Below, piece by piece: positions 53,008 through 61,729 of a stretch of DNA of 64,000 bases. The stretch is taken from contig CAZROT010000003.1 in assembly GCA_964601895.1 (NCBI GenBank), forward strand, positions 62,001-126,000. The letters run 5' to 3'. Every line of letters begins with the position of its first letter. The first letter of the stretch is position 1. Source of the DNA: CAZROT01 sp964601895. Its GTDB lineage: Bacteria > Pseudomonadota > Gammaproteobacteria > Enterobacterales > Enterobacteriaceae. The notes beneath the pieces were generated by a model. It made no database searches and had not been told where the DNA came from. It was given only the letters and a program-made list of their open reading frames with translations. A program made the translations under genes and the position numbers.

Positions 53008-53271
53008 CTATTGCATTGCGTTAATCTGTACCATCAAATTCGATTTGTGACGTGCTGCCTTATTTTTGTGAAATAATCCCTTACACGCCTGGCGGTCAAC
53101 AACAGGCTGCATTTCACTAAATGCTTTTTGCGCACCATCCTTATCACCCGCTGCAATCGCTGCATACACTTTTTTGATAAAGGTACGCACCATAGAACGA
53201 CGGCTGGCATTATGTTTGCGGTGTTTCTCAGACTGTACAGCGCGTTTCTTAGCTGACTTAATATTCGCCAA
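53008..53271 (-). CDS. rpsT: 30S ribosomal protein S20
   Basis: 87 residues, the E. coli length. The N-terminus (ANIKSAKKRAVQSEKHRKHNA) and RTFIKKVYAAIAAGDK...NKAARHKSNL are characteristic. The start is TTG at 53269-53271, with AGGAG 7 bases upstream; E. coli rpsT also uses UUG, a feature of its autogenous control. The longer frame upstream is the leader. Between nhaA and ribF as in E. coli, except that a large effector gene is inserted upstream. Confidence 0.97.
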   Translation of the reverse strand: MANIKSAKKRAVQSEKHRKHNASRRSMVRTFIKKVYAAIAAGDKDGAQKAFSEMQPVVDRQACKGLFHKNKAARHKSNLMVQINAMQ

Positions 53272-53466
53272 AGTTAAGCTCCTGACTCTCGTTTTTTTAC
53301 AAAAGAACCAATGAATCCAAAAGCAGCTGAATATGCCTTCCTTAGCCGAATTTGTCAATAAAATTGTGAGCATTCAGGTACCCATGATGCCTGCAATAAC
53401 AAAGAAGACTGATGTTCGCCGGCAACGCTTGAGACTGGCCAGAGTTCTGGTTGCGTGGCTTTGCAG

Positions 53467-55059
53467 CTACTCCGGTGGCATGTCTGCCGATTTTGCCAGA
53501 ACCGTGTCTAAGTAACCTTCAATATCCGGTAAATCAGCGCCATCTCCGTTATAATCTTTCAGTTTTTTCTCGATTATTTTCAGTTCTGAGATCTGCACTA
53601 AGACTGTTTTTTGTTTTTCTAATGCTAATTTTTTCTTTTGCTGGTTTTCAATAAAAATCCTACATTTTTCACGCATGAATTCTACAGTGACTTTGTTGGT
53701 ACTACTGCGAAAGTCTGCTTTAAATTTGTTGATTTCCTCTCTCGTCGTTGGGGAAAACCAGGAGCGCAGCCATCCCATCAGCCCCTGAATACGTTTCAGG
53801 CGGCCATCTGCGCCAAGACCCAGCCTGATATGTTTCTCTGCTGGCAGGTGCGCAACGGAGGTCAGAAACGCCTGCATATTATTTTTATTTATCCTGCCAC
53901 CAGCAACGGACACAGTAATCTGCTGCTCAATTGACTCTAACTGCCTGCGCTTTTTCGTTAATTCCTTTAGCGCTTGTGAGACATCATAATGGCGAATGGC
54001 TGCTTTTTCTTCAGCCGGTATATTGCCTTGTGTGTCCGAAATTGACTTGTTACTTTCCTTCCAGCGAATAGCGCGTTCAATTTCTGTCTGTCGCTTGTGA
54101 AAAATAGAGGTACTGAAAGTAATAGTTTTATCACGCTTTGCTACCGTCGCCAGATAACGCTGCTGCCTGTCGGACAGGTTTTCATTGCGCTTATTTACCG
54201 GCTTATCAGCTGCATCGGGGTTTTGCTGCAAATATGCCTGTGGCCGTTTAGGTGACTGGGCATGCTTGAGCATGGATACCGGAAGATAGCGATCGGCTTC
54301 ATCCCCGGGAATAAATGAAAAAGATCCTATATTTTCTCCCCGTAAAGAATATAGTTCACCCTGCCTGTTCCGGTCATGTAATTCTGCAAAATGTGCCTGT
54401 TCTTTATGCATTTTTTTTGCCAGCGCCAGACTGTACATAGCGCATTCAGCATTACTTCTTTGCAAATCGCTTTCTATCATGGTGAAAGCCACACCAGGCA
54501 ATTGCTCGCGTAAAAAAGAATCAACAGCTCTGGCCAGTCGACCAGCATCAAGGTAAACAAGCAATGCAGGCTCAATACCAATCACGGAAACGCGGTCATT
54601 CTTTAAGGAATAGCTAAAAACCGCAAAATGGGTTGCATCCTCTGTACAATTCACTACGAATATCGCAGACTTAACACCTTCATTCACCAGCTGGATGAGC
54701 ATGTTACCAAAGAGAGCAGGATTTCCTGCCAGATAAATATGCCGTTCAGGTTGCTCATTATTTGCCATTTCCACCAGCAGTGACAAAAATTTAACGTCCA
54801 TATCAATTAATTTACGCTCATCATTGCGTACATGCTGATGCAAGGATGGATCTTCTTTATTGCTCAGCGCATGTTTAAGATATGATAAATATGTACGCAA
54901 TGATGCCGTATCAGGGTGGCGTGGATTAATGGCGAAAACAGCATTAGTATTGCTAATACCCCGAATAATGGTACCCCCGATTGCCGCGGGCTTACTACAA
55001 CTGGCCACACTCGTTGCACCAGCAGCGGTCACATTCCCATTACTACCAATAGAAGGCAT
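53467..55059 (-). CDS. YopJ-family serine/threonine acetyltransferase effector with C-terminal extension
   Basis: 530 residues; YopJ has 288. Residues about 85-300 align with YopJ. DMDVKFLSLLVEMAN precedes the catalytic His144 in THFAVFSY, Glu163 in IGIEPALL and the nucleophile Cys206 in RSNAECAMYSLALAKKM. The H-E spacing is 19, as in YopJ. DRYLPVSMLKHAQSPKRP and PVNKRNENLSDR match the IP6/CoA-binding end. Such proteins are injected by type III secretion and acetylate host MAPK-pathway kinases. The low-complexity N-terminus (1-60) fits a secretion signal. Residues about 320-530 are extra: Lys/Glu/Gln-rich helices, a GWLRSWF patch (429-435) and a coiled-coil-like stretch (465-502). AGGAG precedes the start. 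No secretion genes are nearby. Confidence 0.9.
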   Translation of the reverse strand: MPSIGSNGNVTAAGATSVASCSKPAAIGGTIIRGISNTNAVFAINPRHPDTASLRTYLSYLKHALSNKEDPSLHQHVRNDERKLIDMDVKFLSLLVEMANNEQPERHIYLAGNPALFGNMLIQLVNEGVKSAIFVVNCTEDATHFAVFSYSLKNDRVSVIGIEPALLVYLDAGRLARAVDSFLREQLPGVAFTMIESDLQRSNAECAMYSLALAKKMHKEQAHFAELHDRNRQGELYSLRGENIGSFSFIPGDEADRYLPVSMLKHAQSPKRPQAYLQQNPDAADKPVNKRNENLSDRQQRYLATVAKRDKTITFSTSIFHKRQTEIERAIRWKESNKSISDTQGNIPAEEKAAIRHYDVSQALKELTKKRRQLESIEQQITVSVAGGRINKNNMQAFLTSVAHLPAEKHIRLGLGADGRLKRIQGLMGWLRSWFSPTTREEINKFKADFRSSTNKVTVEFMREKCRIFIENQQKKKLALEKQKTVLVQISELKIIEKKLKDYNGDGADLPDIEGYLDTVLAKSADMPPE

Positions 55060-55395
55060 ATTTTACTCCTGGCAATTTATTTAATTAGCTGTTCTCTTAA
55101 TATATAGCTCACTATCATTATCCAGGAATATCATTAAACGCTCTCAGGTTTGCTGCAGGTCCAGCATTGCGCATCAATCACAGCATAAAAAAATAACCTG
55201 CAGTCAGCACAATACCTGCACTTTTACCTGAACACACTGTCATACTTGAGCAGCGTACTGGTGGTAAAAAGACAGTCCTGGCATATCTGCCAGCATAAGT
55301 CATCGTTAATTTGACAATTAAAGATAGCAATCATGGGTTAACCTTGGCCGTTACACAGGGTATAATCCACCGGGTTTTCATTACTTGAGCTGCTC
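55060..55395. other. 336-bp gap between the effector gene and ribF
   Basis: Divergent promoter region. A ribF -10 lies at 55361-55366. E. coli yaaY is not visible. No repeat or insertion-sequence end that could explain acquisition of the effector gene is seen. Confidence 0.4.
55338..55366 (+). promoter_or_regulatory. candidate ribF promoter
   Basis: A perfect TATAAT (55361-55366) lies 17 bp after TTAACC (55338-55343), a poor -35. The 5' end would be about 25 bp before the ribF ATG. Confidence 0.45.
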
Positions 55396-56331
55396 ATGAA
55401 GTTAATTCGCGGTATACATAATATCCGTGCAGAGCATCGCGGTTGTGTGCTAACCATTGGCAATTTTGATGGCATCCATCGTGGGCATAAAGCAGTACTA
55501 AAGAGGCTCAAACAGGAAGGACAGCGCCTCGGTCTGCCGGTCATGGTGATTATCTTTGAACCACAGCCACTGGAATTATTTTTATCTGATAAAGCACCGG
55601 CCCGATTAACTCGTTTACGGGACAAAGCAAAATATTTAGCACAGGCAGAAATCGATTATTTATTATGTGTTAAATTTGATAAAAAATTTGCTGACATCAG
55701 CGCGCAGGCATTTATAACTGAGTTGTTAGTAGAAAAATTGAATGTTAGACTCCTGGCTGTTGGTGACGATTTCCACTTTGGAGCAAAACGTCAGGGAAAC
55801 TTCGCATTACTGCAGCAGGCGGGGCGTGAATCAGGTTTTACCGTTATCAGTACGGACAGTTTTTGTGTTGATGGCTTGCGTGTCAGCAGTACTGCGATAC
55901 GTTGTGCACTGCATGAAGGCTCACTGGTGCTGGCAGAAAAACTATTGGGTCACCCATACCGCATTTCCGGACGTGTTGCTCATGGCGATGAACTGGCCAG
56001 AACGATGAATTTCCCTACGGCAAATTTAGCATTAAAACAGTTAAATGCACCGGTACAGGGCGTTTATTTTGTTGATGTTTATGGTCTGAAACAACAGCCT
56101 TTACCGGGTATTGCCAATATAGGTACCAGGCCTACTGTTGCAGGTAGCGGACAAAAACTTGAAGTCCATTTGCTTGATATCACAATGAATCTCTACGGGC
56201 GACATATTGAAGTCGTATTCCGTGAGAAACTGCGCGATGAACAACGTTTCCCCTCACTGAACGCACTGAAGGAACAAATTGCTAACGATGTGCAGATGGC
56301 CAGAGAGTACTTCATAAAAACATCTGTTTAA
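55396..56331 (+). CDS. ribF: bifunctional riboflavin kinase / FAD synthetase
   Basis: 311 residues. The N-terminal FAD synthetase (nucleotidyltransferase fold) has LTIGNFDGIHRGHKAVL with the HxGH-type motif and FEPQPLELF. The C-terminal riboflavin kinase has GRVAHGDELARTMNFPTANL, GVYFVDV and NIGTRPTV. It makes FMN and FAD, complementing RibE in this window. Heads the ribF-ileS-lspA-ispH run, 31 bp before ileS. Confidence 0.97.
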   Translation: MKLIRGIHNIRAEHRGCVLTIGNFDGIHRGHKAVLKRLKQEGQRLGLPVMVIIFEPQPLELFLSDKAPARLTRLRDKAKYLAQAEIDYLLCVKFDKKFADISAQAFITELLVEKLNVRLLAVGDDFHFGAKRQGNFALLQQAGRESGFTVISTDSFCVDGLRVSSTAIRCALHEGSLVLAEKLLGHPYRISGRVAHGDELARTMNFPTANLALKQLNAPVQGVYFVDVYGLKQQPLPGIANIGTRPTVAGSGQKLEVHLLDITMNLYGRHIEVVFREKLRDEQRFPSLNALKEQIANDVQMAREYFIKTSV

Positions 56332-56362
56332 TCTGCCCGCCCTAAACGGAAGCGACAATTTC

Positions 56363-59182
56363 ATGAACGATTACAAAACAACGCTGAACCTGCCAGAAAC
56401 AGGGTTTCCCATGCGTGGTGATTTGGCCAGGCGTGAACCTGACATAATAAAACGCTGGGGTGAGCAGGATTTATACCGCATCATCCGTGAAGCCCGTAAA
56501 GGGAGAAAAATCTTCCTGCTGCATGATGGTCCTCCTTATGCAAACGGCAGTATCCATATTGGTCATGCCGTCAATAAAATCCTGAAAGATATTATTGTCA
56601 AAGCCAAAGGTATGGCCGGCTATGATGCACCCTATATTCCCGGCTGGGACTGCCACGGCTTACCCATAGAGCTCAAAGTTGAACAGCTGATTGGCAAGGC
56701 GGGAGAAAAAGTAAGTGCTGCAGAGTTTCGTGCGGCCTGTCGTCATTACGCTGCCGGGCAGATTGAAGGCCAGAAAAACGATTTTATGCGTCTGGGGATA
56801 CTGGGTAACTGGCAGAATCCTTACCGCACCATGGATTTCACCACTGAAGCCAATATCATTCGTACATTGAGCCAGATTATTGCCAATGGACATGTCTACA
56901 AAGGCGCCAAACCGGTTTACTGGTGTACCGACTGCCGTTCTTCACTATCAGAAGCTGAAGTAGAGTACTACGATAAAACATCAACCTCAATTGATGTGTT
57001 CTTTAATGCACTGGATACAGCCGCAGTAGCGGCGAAATTTGGCATAACTGATACCATCAGGCAACCCCTGTCACTGGTTATCTGGACCACCACTCCCTGG
57101 ACATTACCGGCAAACAGAGCCATAGCGCTGCATGCTGACTTTACCTATCAATTAATTCAAACAAAAGAACGCTGTCTGATTCTGGCTTCAGAACGTATTG
57201 AAAGCGTCATGCAACGCGCGGGGATAACTGACTGGCAGGTTTTAGGCACCTGCCAGGGCAATGCACTGGAGCTCACGCGTTTTCAGCATCCTTTTATGCA
57301 ATTTGATGTCCCGGTTATTTTAGGCGACCATGTTACTTCAGATACCGGCACCGGCGCTGTGCATACCGCACCAGGTCATGGCCCGGATGATTTTATCATC
57401 GCTCAGAAATATCGTCTGGAGATAGCAAACCCTGTTGGTCCTGATGGCTGTTATTTAGCGCACACTCATCCAGCGCTCGACGGATTATTTATCTTCAAGG
57501 CTAACGACGTTATTATCGATATTCTGCGCCAGCATAATGCACTGTTACATGCAGAGCCGCTGGTGCACAGCTATCCCTGCTGCTGGCGCCACAAAACACC
57601 GAGTATTTTTCGCACGACACCACAATGGTTCATCAGCATGGAGAACCAGGCATTACGCGAACAGTCACTGAAAGAGATAAGCAAAGTACAGTGGATCCCT
57701 GCATGGGGCCAGGCACGCATTACTGCTATGGTTGCCAACCGCCCGGACTGGTGCATTTCACGCCAGCGTACCTGGGGAACACCCATTCCCTTGTTTATCC
57801 ATAAAGAAACCGAAGTGCTGCATCCGCGTAACAGCGAATTGATGGAAATGGTGGCACAACGGGTCGAGCAACAGGGTATTGAAGGCTGGTGGAATCTGGA
57901 TGCCACAGAGATACTGGGTGCGGATGCCACTGATTATGTCAGGGTCAACGATATACTGGATGTCTGGTTTGATGCAGGCTCTACCCACACCGCAGTTATC
58001 GACTACCGCCCTGAGCTAAAAGGTCATATCCCTGATCTGTATCTGGAAGGCTCTGATCAACACCGGGGCTGGTTCATGTCATCATTGATGGTTGGCACTG
58101 CCATGAAAGGGCAGGCACCTTACCGCCAGGTACTGACACATGGATTTACCGTTGATGGCCAGGGCAGAAAAATGTCCAAATCTATCGGAAACACCGTCAG
58201 TCCCCAGGATGTGGTAAATAAGTTGGGCGCCGATGTTCTGCGACTGTGGGTGGCTGCTACCGACTATAGTGCAGAAATGGCGGTATCCGATGAAATTCTG
58301 CAACGTGCTGCAGATTCGTATCGCCGTATACGTAACACTGCCCGCTTTCTGCTGGCTAATCTGAATGGTTTTGATCCCGATAACCACAGTATTGCTGCAA
58401 AAGATATGGTATCACTGGACAGGTGGGCAGTTTCCTGTGCGCACACAGCACAGAACGAAATTATCCAGGCTTATGAGAATTACGATTTTCACCTGGTAGT
58501 GCAGCGTCTGATGCAATTCTGCTCAGTAGAAATGGGCGCCTTCTATCTCGATATTATTAAGGATCGTCAGTATACCGCCAAAAGCGACAGCCTGGCACGC
58601 CGCAGCTGCCAGACTGCACTATTTCATATCGCACAAGCGCTGGTGCGCTGGATGGCACCAATTATGTCGTTTACCGCTGATGAAATATGGGGGTACTTAC
58701 CCGGGAAACATACGCACTCTGTGTTTACTCAGGAATGGTATGAGGGTCTTCATGGTCTGGTTATTGATGAGCCCATGAATGATGCCTTCTGGAAGGAATT
58801 ACTGCAAATCCGCGTTGAGGTCAACCGTATTCTCGAGCAGGCACGGGCAGACAGACAGATTGGCAGCTCACTGGAAGCCGCAGTGACATTGTATGCCGAC
58901 CAGCGCCTTGCCGGGCTGTTGCACAGCCTTGAAAATGAATTGCGCTTTGTACTACTTACCTCAACAGCAGAAGTTGCAGACTATGCCGATGCAGGAAACA
59001 ATGCACGCCAGAGCGAGCTGATAAGCGGTCTGAAAATTGCTGTCAATAAAGCCGAGGGTGAAAAATGCCCGCGCTGCTGGCATTACAGCAAAGACACGGG
59101 TACAGCAGTAGAGCATTCCGCACTCTGTGGTCGTTGTGTCGTTAACATAGCCGGTAACGGTGAACAACGTAAGTTTGCCTGA
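56363..59182 (+). CDS. ileS: isoleucyl-tRNA synthetase
   Basis: A 939-residue class I synthetase. HIGH is at residues 65-68 in PPYANGSIHIGHAVNK, and KMSKS at 603-607. The editing domain (TTTPWTLPANRAIALH, GTGAVHTAPGHGPDDF) lies between. The C-terminal zinc site CPRCWHYS...CGRCVVNI is intact. Its TGA stop shares its last base with the first ATG of lspA, so translation is probably coupled, as in E. coli. Confidence 0.98.
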   Translation: MNDYKTTLNLPETGFPMRGDLARREPDIIKRWGEQDLYRIIREARKGRKIFLLHDGPPYANGSIHIGHAVNKILKDIIVKAKGMAGYDAPYIPGWDCHGLPIELKVEQLIGKAGEKVSAAEFRAACRHYAAGQIEGQKNDFMRLGILGNWQNPYRTMDFTTEANIIRTLSQIIANGHVYKGAKPVYWCTDCRSSLSEAEVEYYDKTSTSIDVFFNALDTAAVAAKFGITDTIRQPLSLVIWTTTPWTLPANRAIALHADFTYQLIQTKERCLILASERIESVMQRAGITDWQVLGTCQGNALELTRFQHPFMQFDVPVILGDHVTSDTGTGAVHTAPGHGPDDFIIAQKYRLEIANPVGPDGCYLAHTHPALDGLFIFKANDVIIDILRQHNALLHAEPLVHSYPCCWRHKTPSIFRTTPQWFISMENQALREQSLKEISKVQWIPAWGQARITAMVANRPDWCISRQRTWGTPIPLFIHKETEVLHPRNSELMEMVAQRVEQQGIEGWWNLDATEILGADATDYVRVNDILDVWFDAGSTHTAVIDYRPELKGHIPDLYLEGSDQHRGWFMSSLMVGTAMKGQAPYRQVLTHGFTVDGQGRKMSKSIGNTVSPQDVVNKLGADVLRLWVAATDYSAEMAVSDEILQRAADSYRRIRNTARFLLANLNGFDPDNHSIAAKDMVSLDRWAVSCAHTAQNEIIQAYENYDFHLVVQRLMQFCSVEMGAFYLDIIKDRQYTAKSDSLARRSCQTALFHIAQALVRWMAPIMSFTADEIWGYLPGKHTHSVFTQEWYEGLHGLVIDEPMNDAFWKELLQIRVEVNRILEQARADRQIGSSLEAAVTLYADQRLAGLLHSLENELRFVLLTSTAEVADYADAGNNARQSELISGLKIAVNKAEGEKCPRCWHYSKDTGTAVEHSALCGRCVVNIAGNGEQRKFA

Positions 59183-59688
59183 TGATGATGACTAAAACGC
59201 TGTGCTCAACCGGTTTGCGCTGGCTATGGCTGGCAGCGCTGGTATTAATACTGGACGTAATCAGTAAACAATGGGTGATGAGTCGTTTTACCTTACATGA
59301 AACACTGCCCATGATACCTTCTGTCAATCTGACTTATGCGCAAAATCCGGGTGCCGCCTTTAGTTTTCTCGCTGACAAATCGGGCTGGCAGCGCTGGTTT
59401 TTTGCCGGTATCGCCGTTGTGATTACCCTCACCCTGCTGGTCTTCATGTACCGTTCCAGTGCACGCAATCACCTGACAAACTGCGCCTATGCACTGATTA
59501 TCGGGGGTGCTCTGGGAAATCTGTTTGATCGCATAATGTATGCAGTTGTTATTGATTTCATTGATTTCTATGTTAACGACTGGCACTGGCCAACGTTTAA
59601 CCTGGCCGACACGGCGATTTGTATCGGCGCTGCACTTATTGCAATGGAGGGGTTTATTCACCCCGAAACAGCAACGAAAAAAAAGTGA
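59182..59688 (+). CDS. lspA: lipoprotein signal peptidase (signal peptidase II)
   Basis: A 168-residue four-helix inner-membrane aspartyl protease that cleaves prolipoproteins such as Lpp and MepS. The catalytic aspartates lie in GALGNLFDRI and FNLADTAICIGAALI, and NPGAAFSFLA is conserved. Three consecutive in-frame ATG codons (59182, 59185, 59188) follow the overlapping ileS stop. I choose the first because E. coli uses this TGATG overlap, but the third would give the E. coli-like N-terminus. Confidence 0.95.
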   Translation: MMMTKTLCSTGLRWLWLAALVLILDVISKQWVMSRFTLHETLPMIPSVNLTYAQNPGAAFSFLADKSGWQRWFFAGIAVVITLTLLVFMYRSSARNHLTNCAYALIIGGALGNLFDRIMYAVVIDFIDFYVNDWHWPTFNLADTAICIGAALIAMEGFIHPETATKKK

Positions 59689-59725
59689 ACACTCGATCTC
59701 ATAAAGGATGACTGATACCATCACT

Positions 59726-59761
59726 GTCATCCTGTTCCCGTAGCGGGATAATGCAGATGAC
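59726..59761. repeat. nested inverted repeat in the lspA-ispH spacer
   Basis: Outer arms GTCATC (59726-59731) and GATGAC (59756-59761) enclose CCCG-TAG-CGGG (59737-59747). It lies where E. coli has fkpB, which is missing. It may be a deletion scar that now forms an mRNA hairpin upstream of ispH. Confidence 0.45.
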
Positions 59762-59783
59762 GGTCATTTACCAGAGGCAAAAA

Positions 59784-60737
59784 ATGCAAATATTGCTGGC
59801 TAATCCACGTGGTTTTTGCGCAGGCGTTGATCGCGCCATCAGCATTGTTGAACGCGCTCTGGCCTGTTATGGCGCACCAATTTATGTACGTCATGAAGTC
59901 GTTCATAACCGTTATGTTGTAGACAATCTGCGCCAGCAGGGTGCTATCTTTATCGAACAGATAGCAGAAGTCCCTGATGGAGGCATACTGATTTTTTCTG
60001 CACACGGTGTCTCACAGGCAGTACGCGCCGAAGCCCGTTCCCGCCAGCTGACCATGTTGTTTGATGCCACCTGCCCTCTGGTGACGAAAGTACACATGGA
60101 AGTTGCACGAGCCAGTCACAGAGGGAAAGAAGCCATTCTTATTGGCCATGCCGGACACCCTGAAGTTGAGGGCACCATGGGGCAGTACAATAATCCTGCA
60201 GGGGGTATCTATTTAGTTGAATCGCCTGCCGATGTCTGGAAACTTAACATTAAAAATGAAAATCATCTGTGTTTTATGACACAGACGACCCTGTCTGTTG
60301 ATGATACTTCAGAGGTTATTAATGCCTTACGTGAACGTTTTCCAGCTATCATCGGGCCGCGTAAAGATGACATCTGCTACGCTACGACAAATCGTCAGGA
60401 AGCAGTACGGAATCTGGCCGGTCAGGCAGATATAGTTCTTGTGGTCGGTTCAAAAAATTCCTCCAATTCTAATCGCCTGTCTGAAATGGTACAGCGGGCA
60501 GGTAAACCCGCCTGGCTTATCGATTCAGCGACTGATATTCAGCATCAGTGGTTTGAAGGTGTTACCTGTGTTGGTGTGACTGCAGGCGCTTCAGCACCAG
60601 AAGTTCTGGTGCAACAAGTAATCAGACGTCTGCAATCTCTGGGCGGAACAGAGGTAATCGAACTGGACGGCCGCAAAGAAGATATTGTTTTTGAAGTACC
60701 CAAAGAACTGCGACTCGATATTACGCAGGTAAACTAA
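59784..60737 (+). CDS. ispH: 4-hydroxy-3-methylbut-2-enyl diphosphate reductase
   Basis: A 317-residue iron-sulfur enzyme, the last step of the MEP pathway (IPP and DMAPP). The three cluster cysteines are in GFCAGVDR (Cys12), DATCPLVTK and DDICYATTNRQ. HEVVHN, GHPEVEGTMGQ and TTLSVDDT are also present. I use the ATG at 59784, which gives the E. coli N-terminus MQILLANPRG and has AGAGG 6 bases upstream; the frame from 59751 is too long. Works with IspD and IspF, encoded at the start of the window. Confidence 0.97.
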   Translation: MQILLANPRGFCAGVDRAISIVERALACYGAPIYVRHEVVHNRYVVDNLRQQGAIFIEQIAEVPDGGILIFSAHGVSQAVRAEARSRQLTMLFDATCPLVTKVHMEVARASHRGKEAILIGHAGHPEVEGTMGQYNNPAGGIYLVESPADVWKLNIKNENHLCFMTQTTLSVDDTSEVINALRERFPAIIGPRKDDICYATTNRQEAVRNLAGQADIVLVVGSKNSSNSNRLSEMVQRAGKPAWLIDSATDIQHQWFEGVTCVGVTAGASAPEVLVQQVIRRLQSLGGTEVIELDGRKEDIVFEVPKELRLDITQVN

Positions 60738-60887
60738 TTTGCCGTAAATTAAGTCAGTCGCTGAAATGGCAGAAAATCCATTGTCTGTTATCATGAAAAC
60801 CCGGGTGACCTGGCGATAAATGATACCGGGGAAACCAGCAGACAGGAAACAGGTTGTTAAATTTAAGCACAATAAAACAGGTAGGAA

Positions 60888-61709
60888 ATGACTGATTCGA
60901 CTATCAATATCGCGATTGCCGGTGCCGGAGGACGCATGGGCCGGCAACTGATTAGGGCGATTCAACAAACCCCCGGAGTCAGATTAAATGCAGCTCTCGA
61001 GCGTACAGGATCTTCATTAACCGGAACAGATGCCGGTGAACTCGCGGGTATCGGACGCTTGGGGATAGAGATTAACGATGATCTGCATGCTGTTACTCAT
61101 GATTTTGACCTGCTGATTGATTTTACCCGTCCTGAAGGCACACTGAAACATCTGGAATTCTGCCACCAGCATCGCAAAAATATGGTGATTGGCACCACAG
61201 GCCTCGATGAGGCAGGTAAAGCAGCCATTGATACCGCCGCAATGGATATTCCCATCGTTTTTTCCGCTAATTTCAGTCCTGGTATCAATCTGATATTACA
61301 TTTGTTAGAAAAAACAACGAAAGTCATTGGAGATAGTACCGACATTGAAATTATGGAGGCACACCACAGACATAAAACAGATGCGCCTTCAGGCACTGCT
61401 CTCGCTATGGGTAACGTTATTGCCAGAACCTTAAATCGCGATCTGCAGGAATGTGCTGTTTATACAAGAGCAAATTATAGCAAAGAGCGCTCTCCCGATA
61501 GCATTGGATTTACCAGTATTCGTGCCGGCGACATTGTCGGCGAGCATACTGTTATGTTTGCTGACACCAGTGAACGCATAGAAATTACCCACAAAGCATC
61601 CAGCCGCGCAATATTTGCCAGAGGTGCCGTTAAAGCAGCAATATGGCTGTCAGGAAAGCAGCCCGGGCTTTTTGATATGAGCGATGTGCTCGATTTAAAA
61701 AATCTATAA
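60888..61709 (+). CDS. dapB: 4-hydroxy-tetrahydrodipicolinate reductase
   Basis: 273 residues, the E. coli length; second committed step towards diaminopimelate and lysine. The NAD(P) loop IAGAGGRMGRQL is near residue 9, IDFTRPEG and GTTG follow, and the catalytic EAHHRHKTDAPSGTA contains the His/Lys pair. It supplies mDAP for peptidoglycan. 150 bp of spacer separates it from ispH and 20 bp from carA. Confidence 0.97.
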   Translation: MTDSTINIAIAGAGGRMGRQLIRAIQQTPGVRLNAALERTGSSLTGTDAGELAGIGRLGIEINDDLHAVTHDFDLLIDFTRPEGTLKHLEFCHQHRKNMVIGTTGLDEAGKAAIDTAAMDIPIVFSANFSPGINLILHLLEKTTKVIGDSTDIEIMEAHHRHKTDAPSGTALAMGNVIARTLNRDLQECAVYTRANYSKERSPDSIGFTSIRAGDIVGEHTVMFADTSERIEITHKASSRAIFARGAVKAAIWLSGKQPGLFDMSDVLDLKNL

Positions 61710-61729
61710 TAATTTCATCGGGAGGTGTT

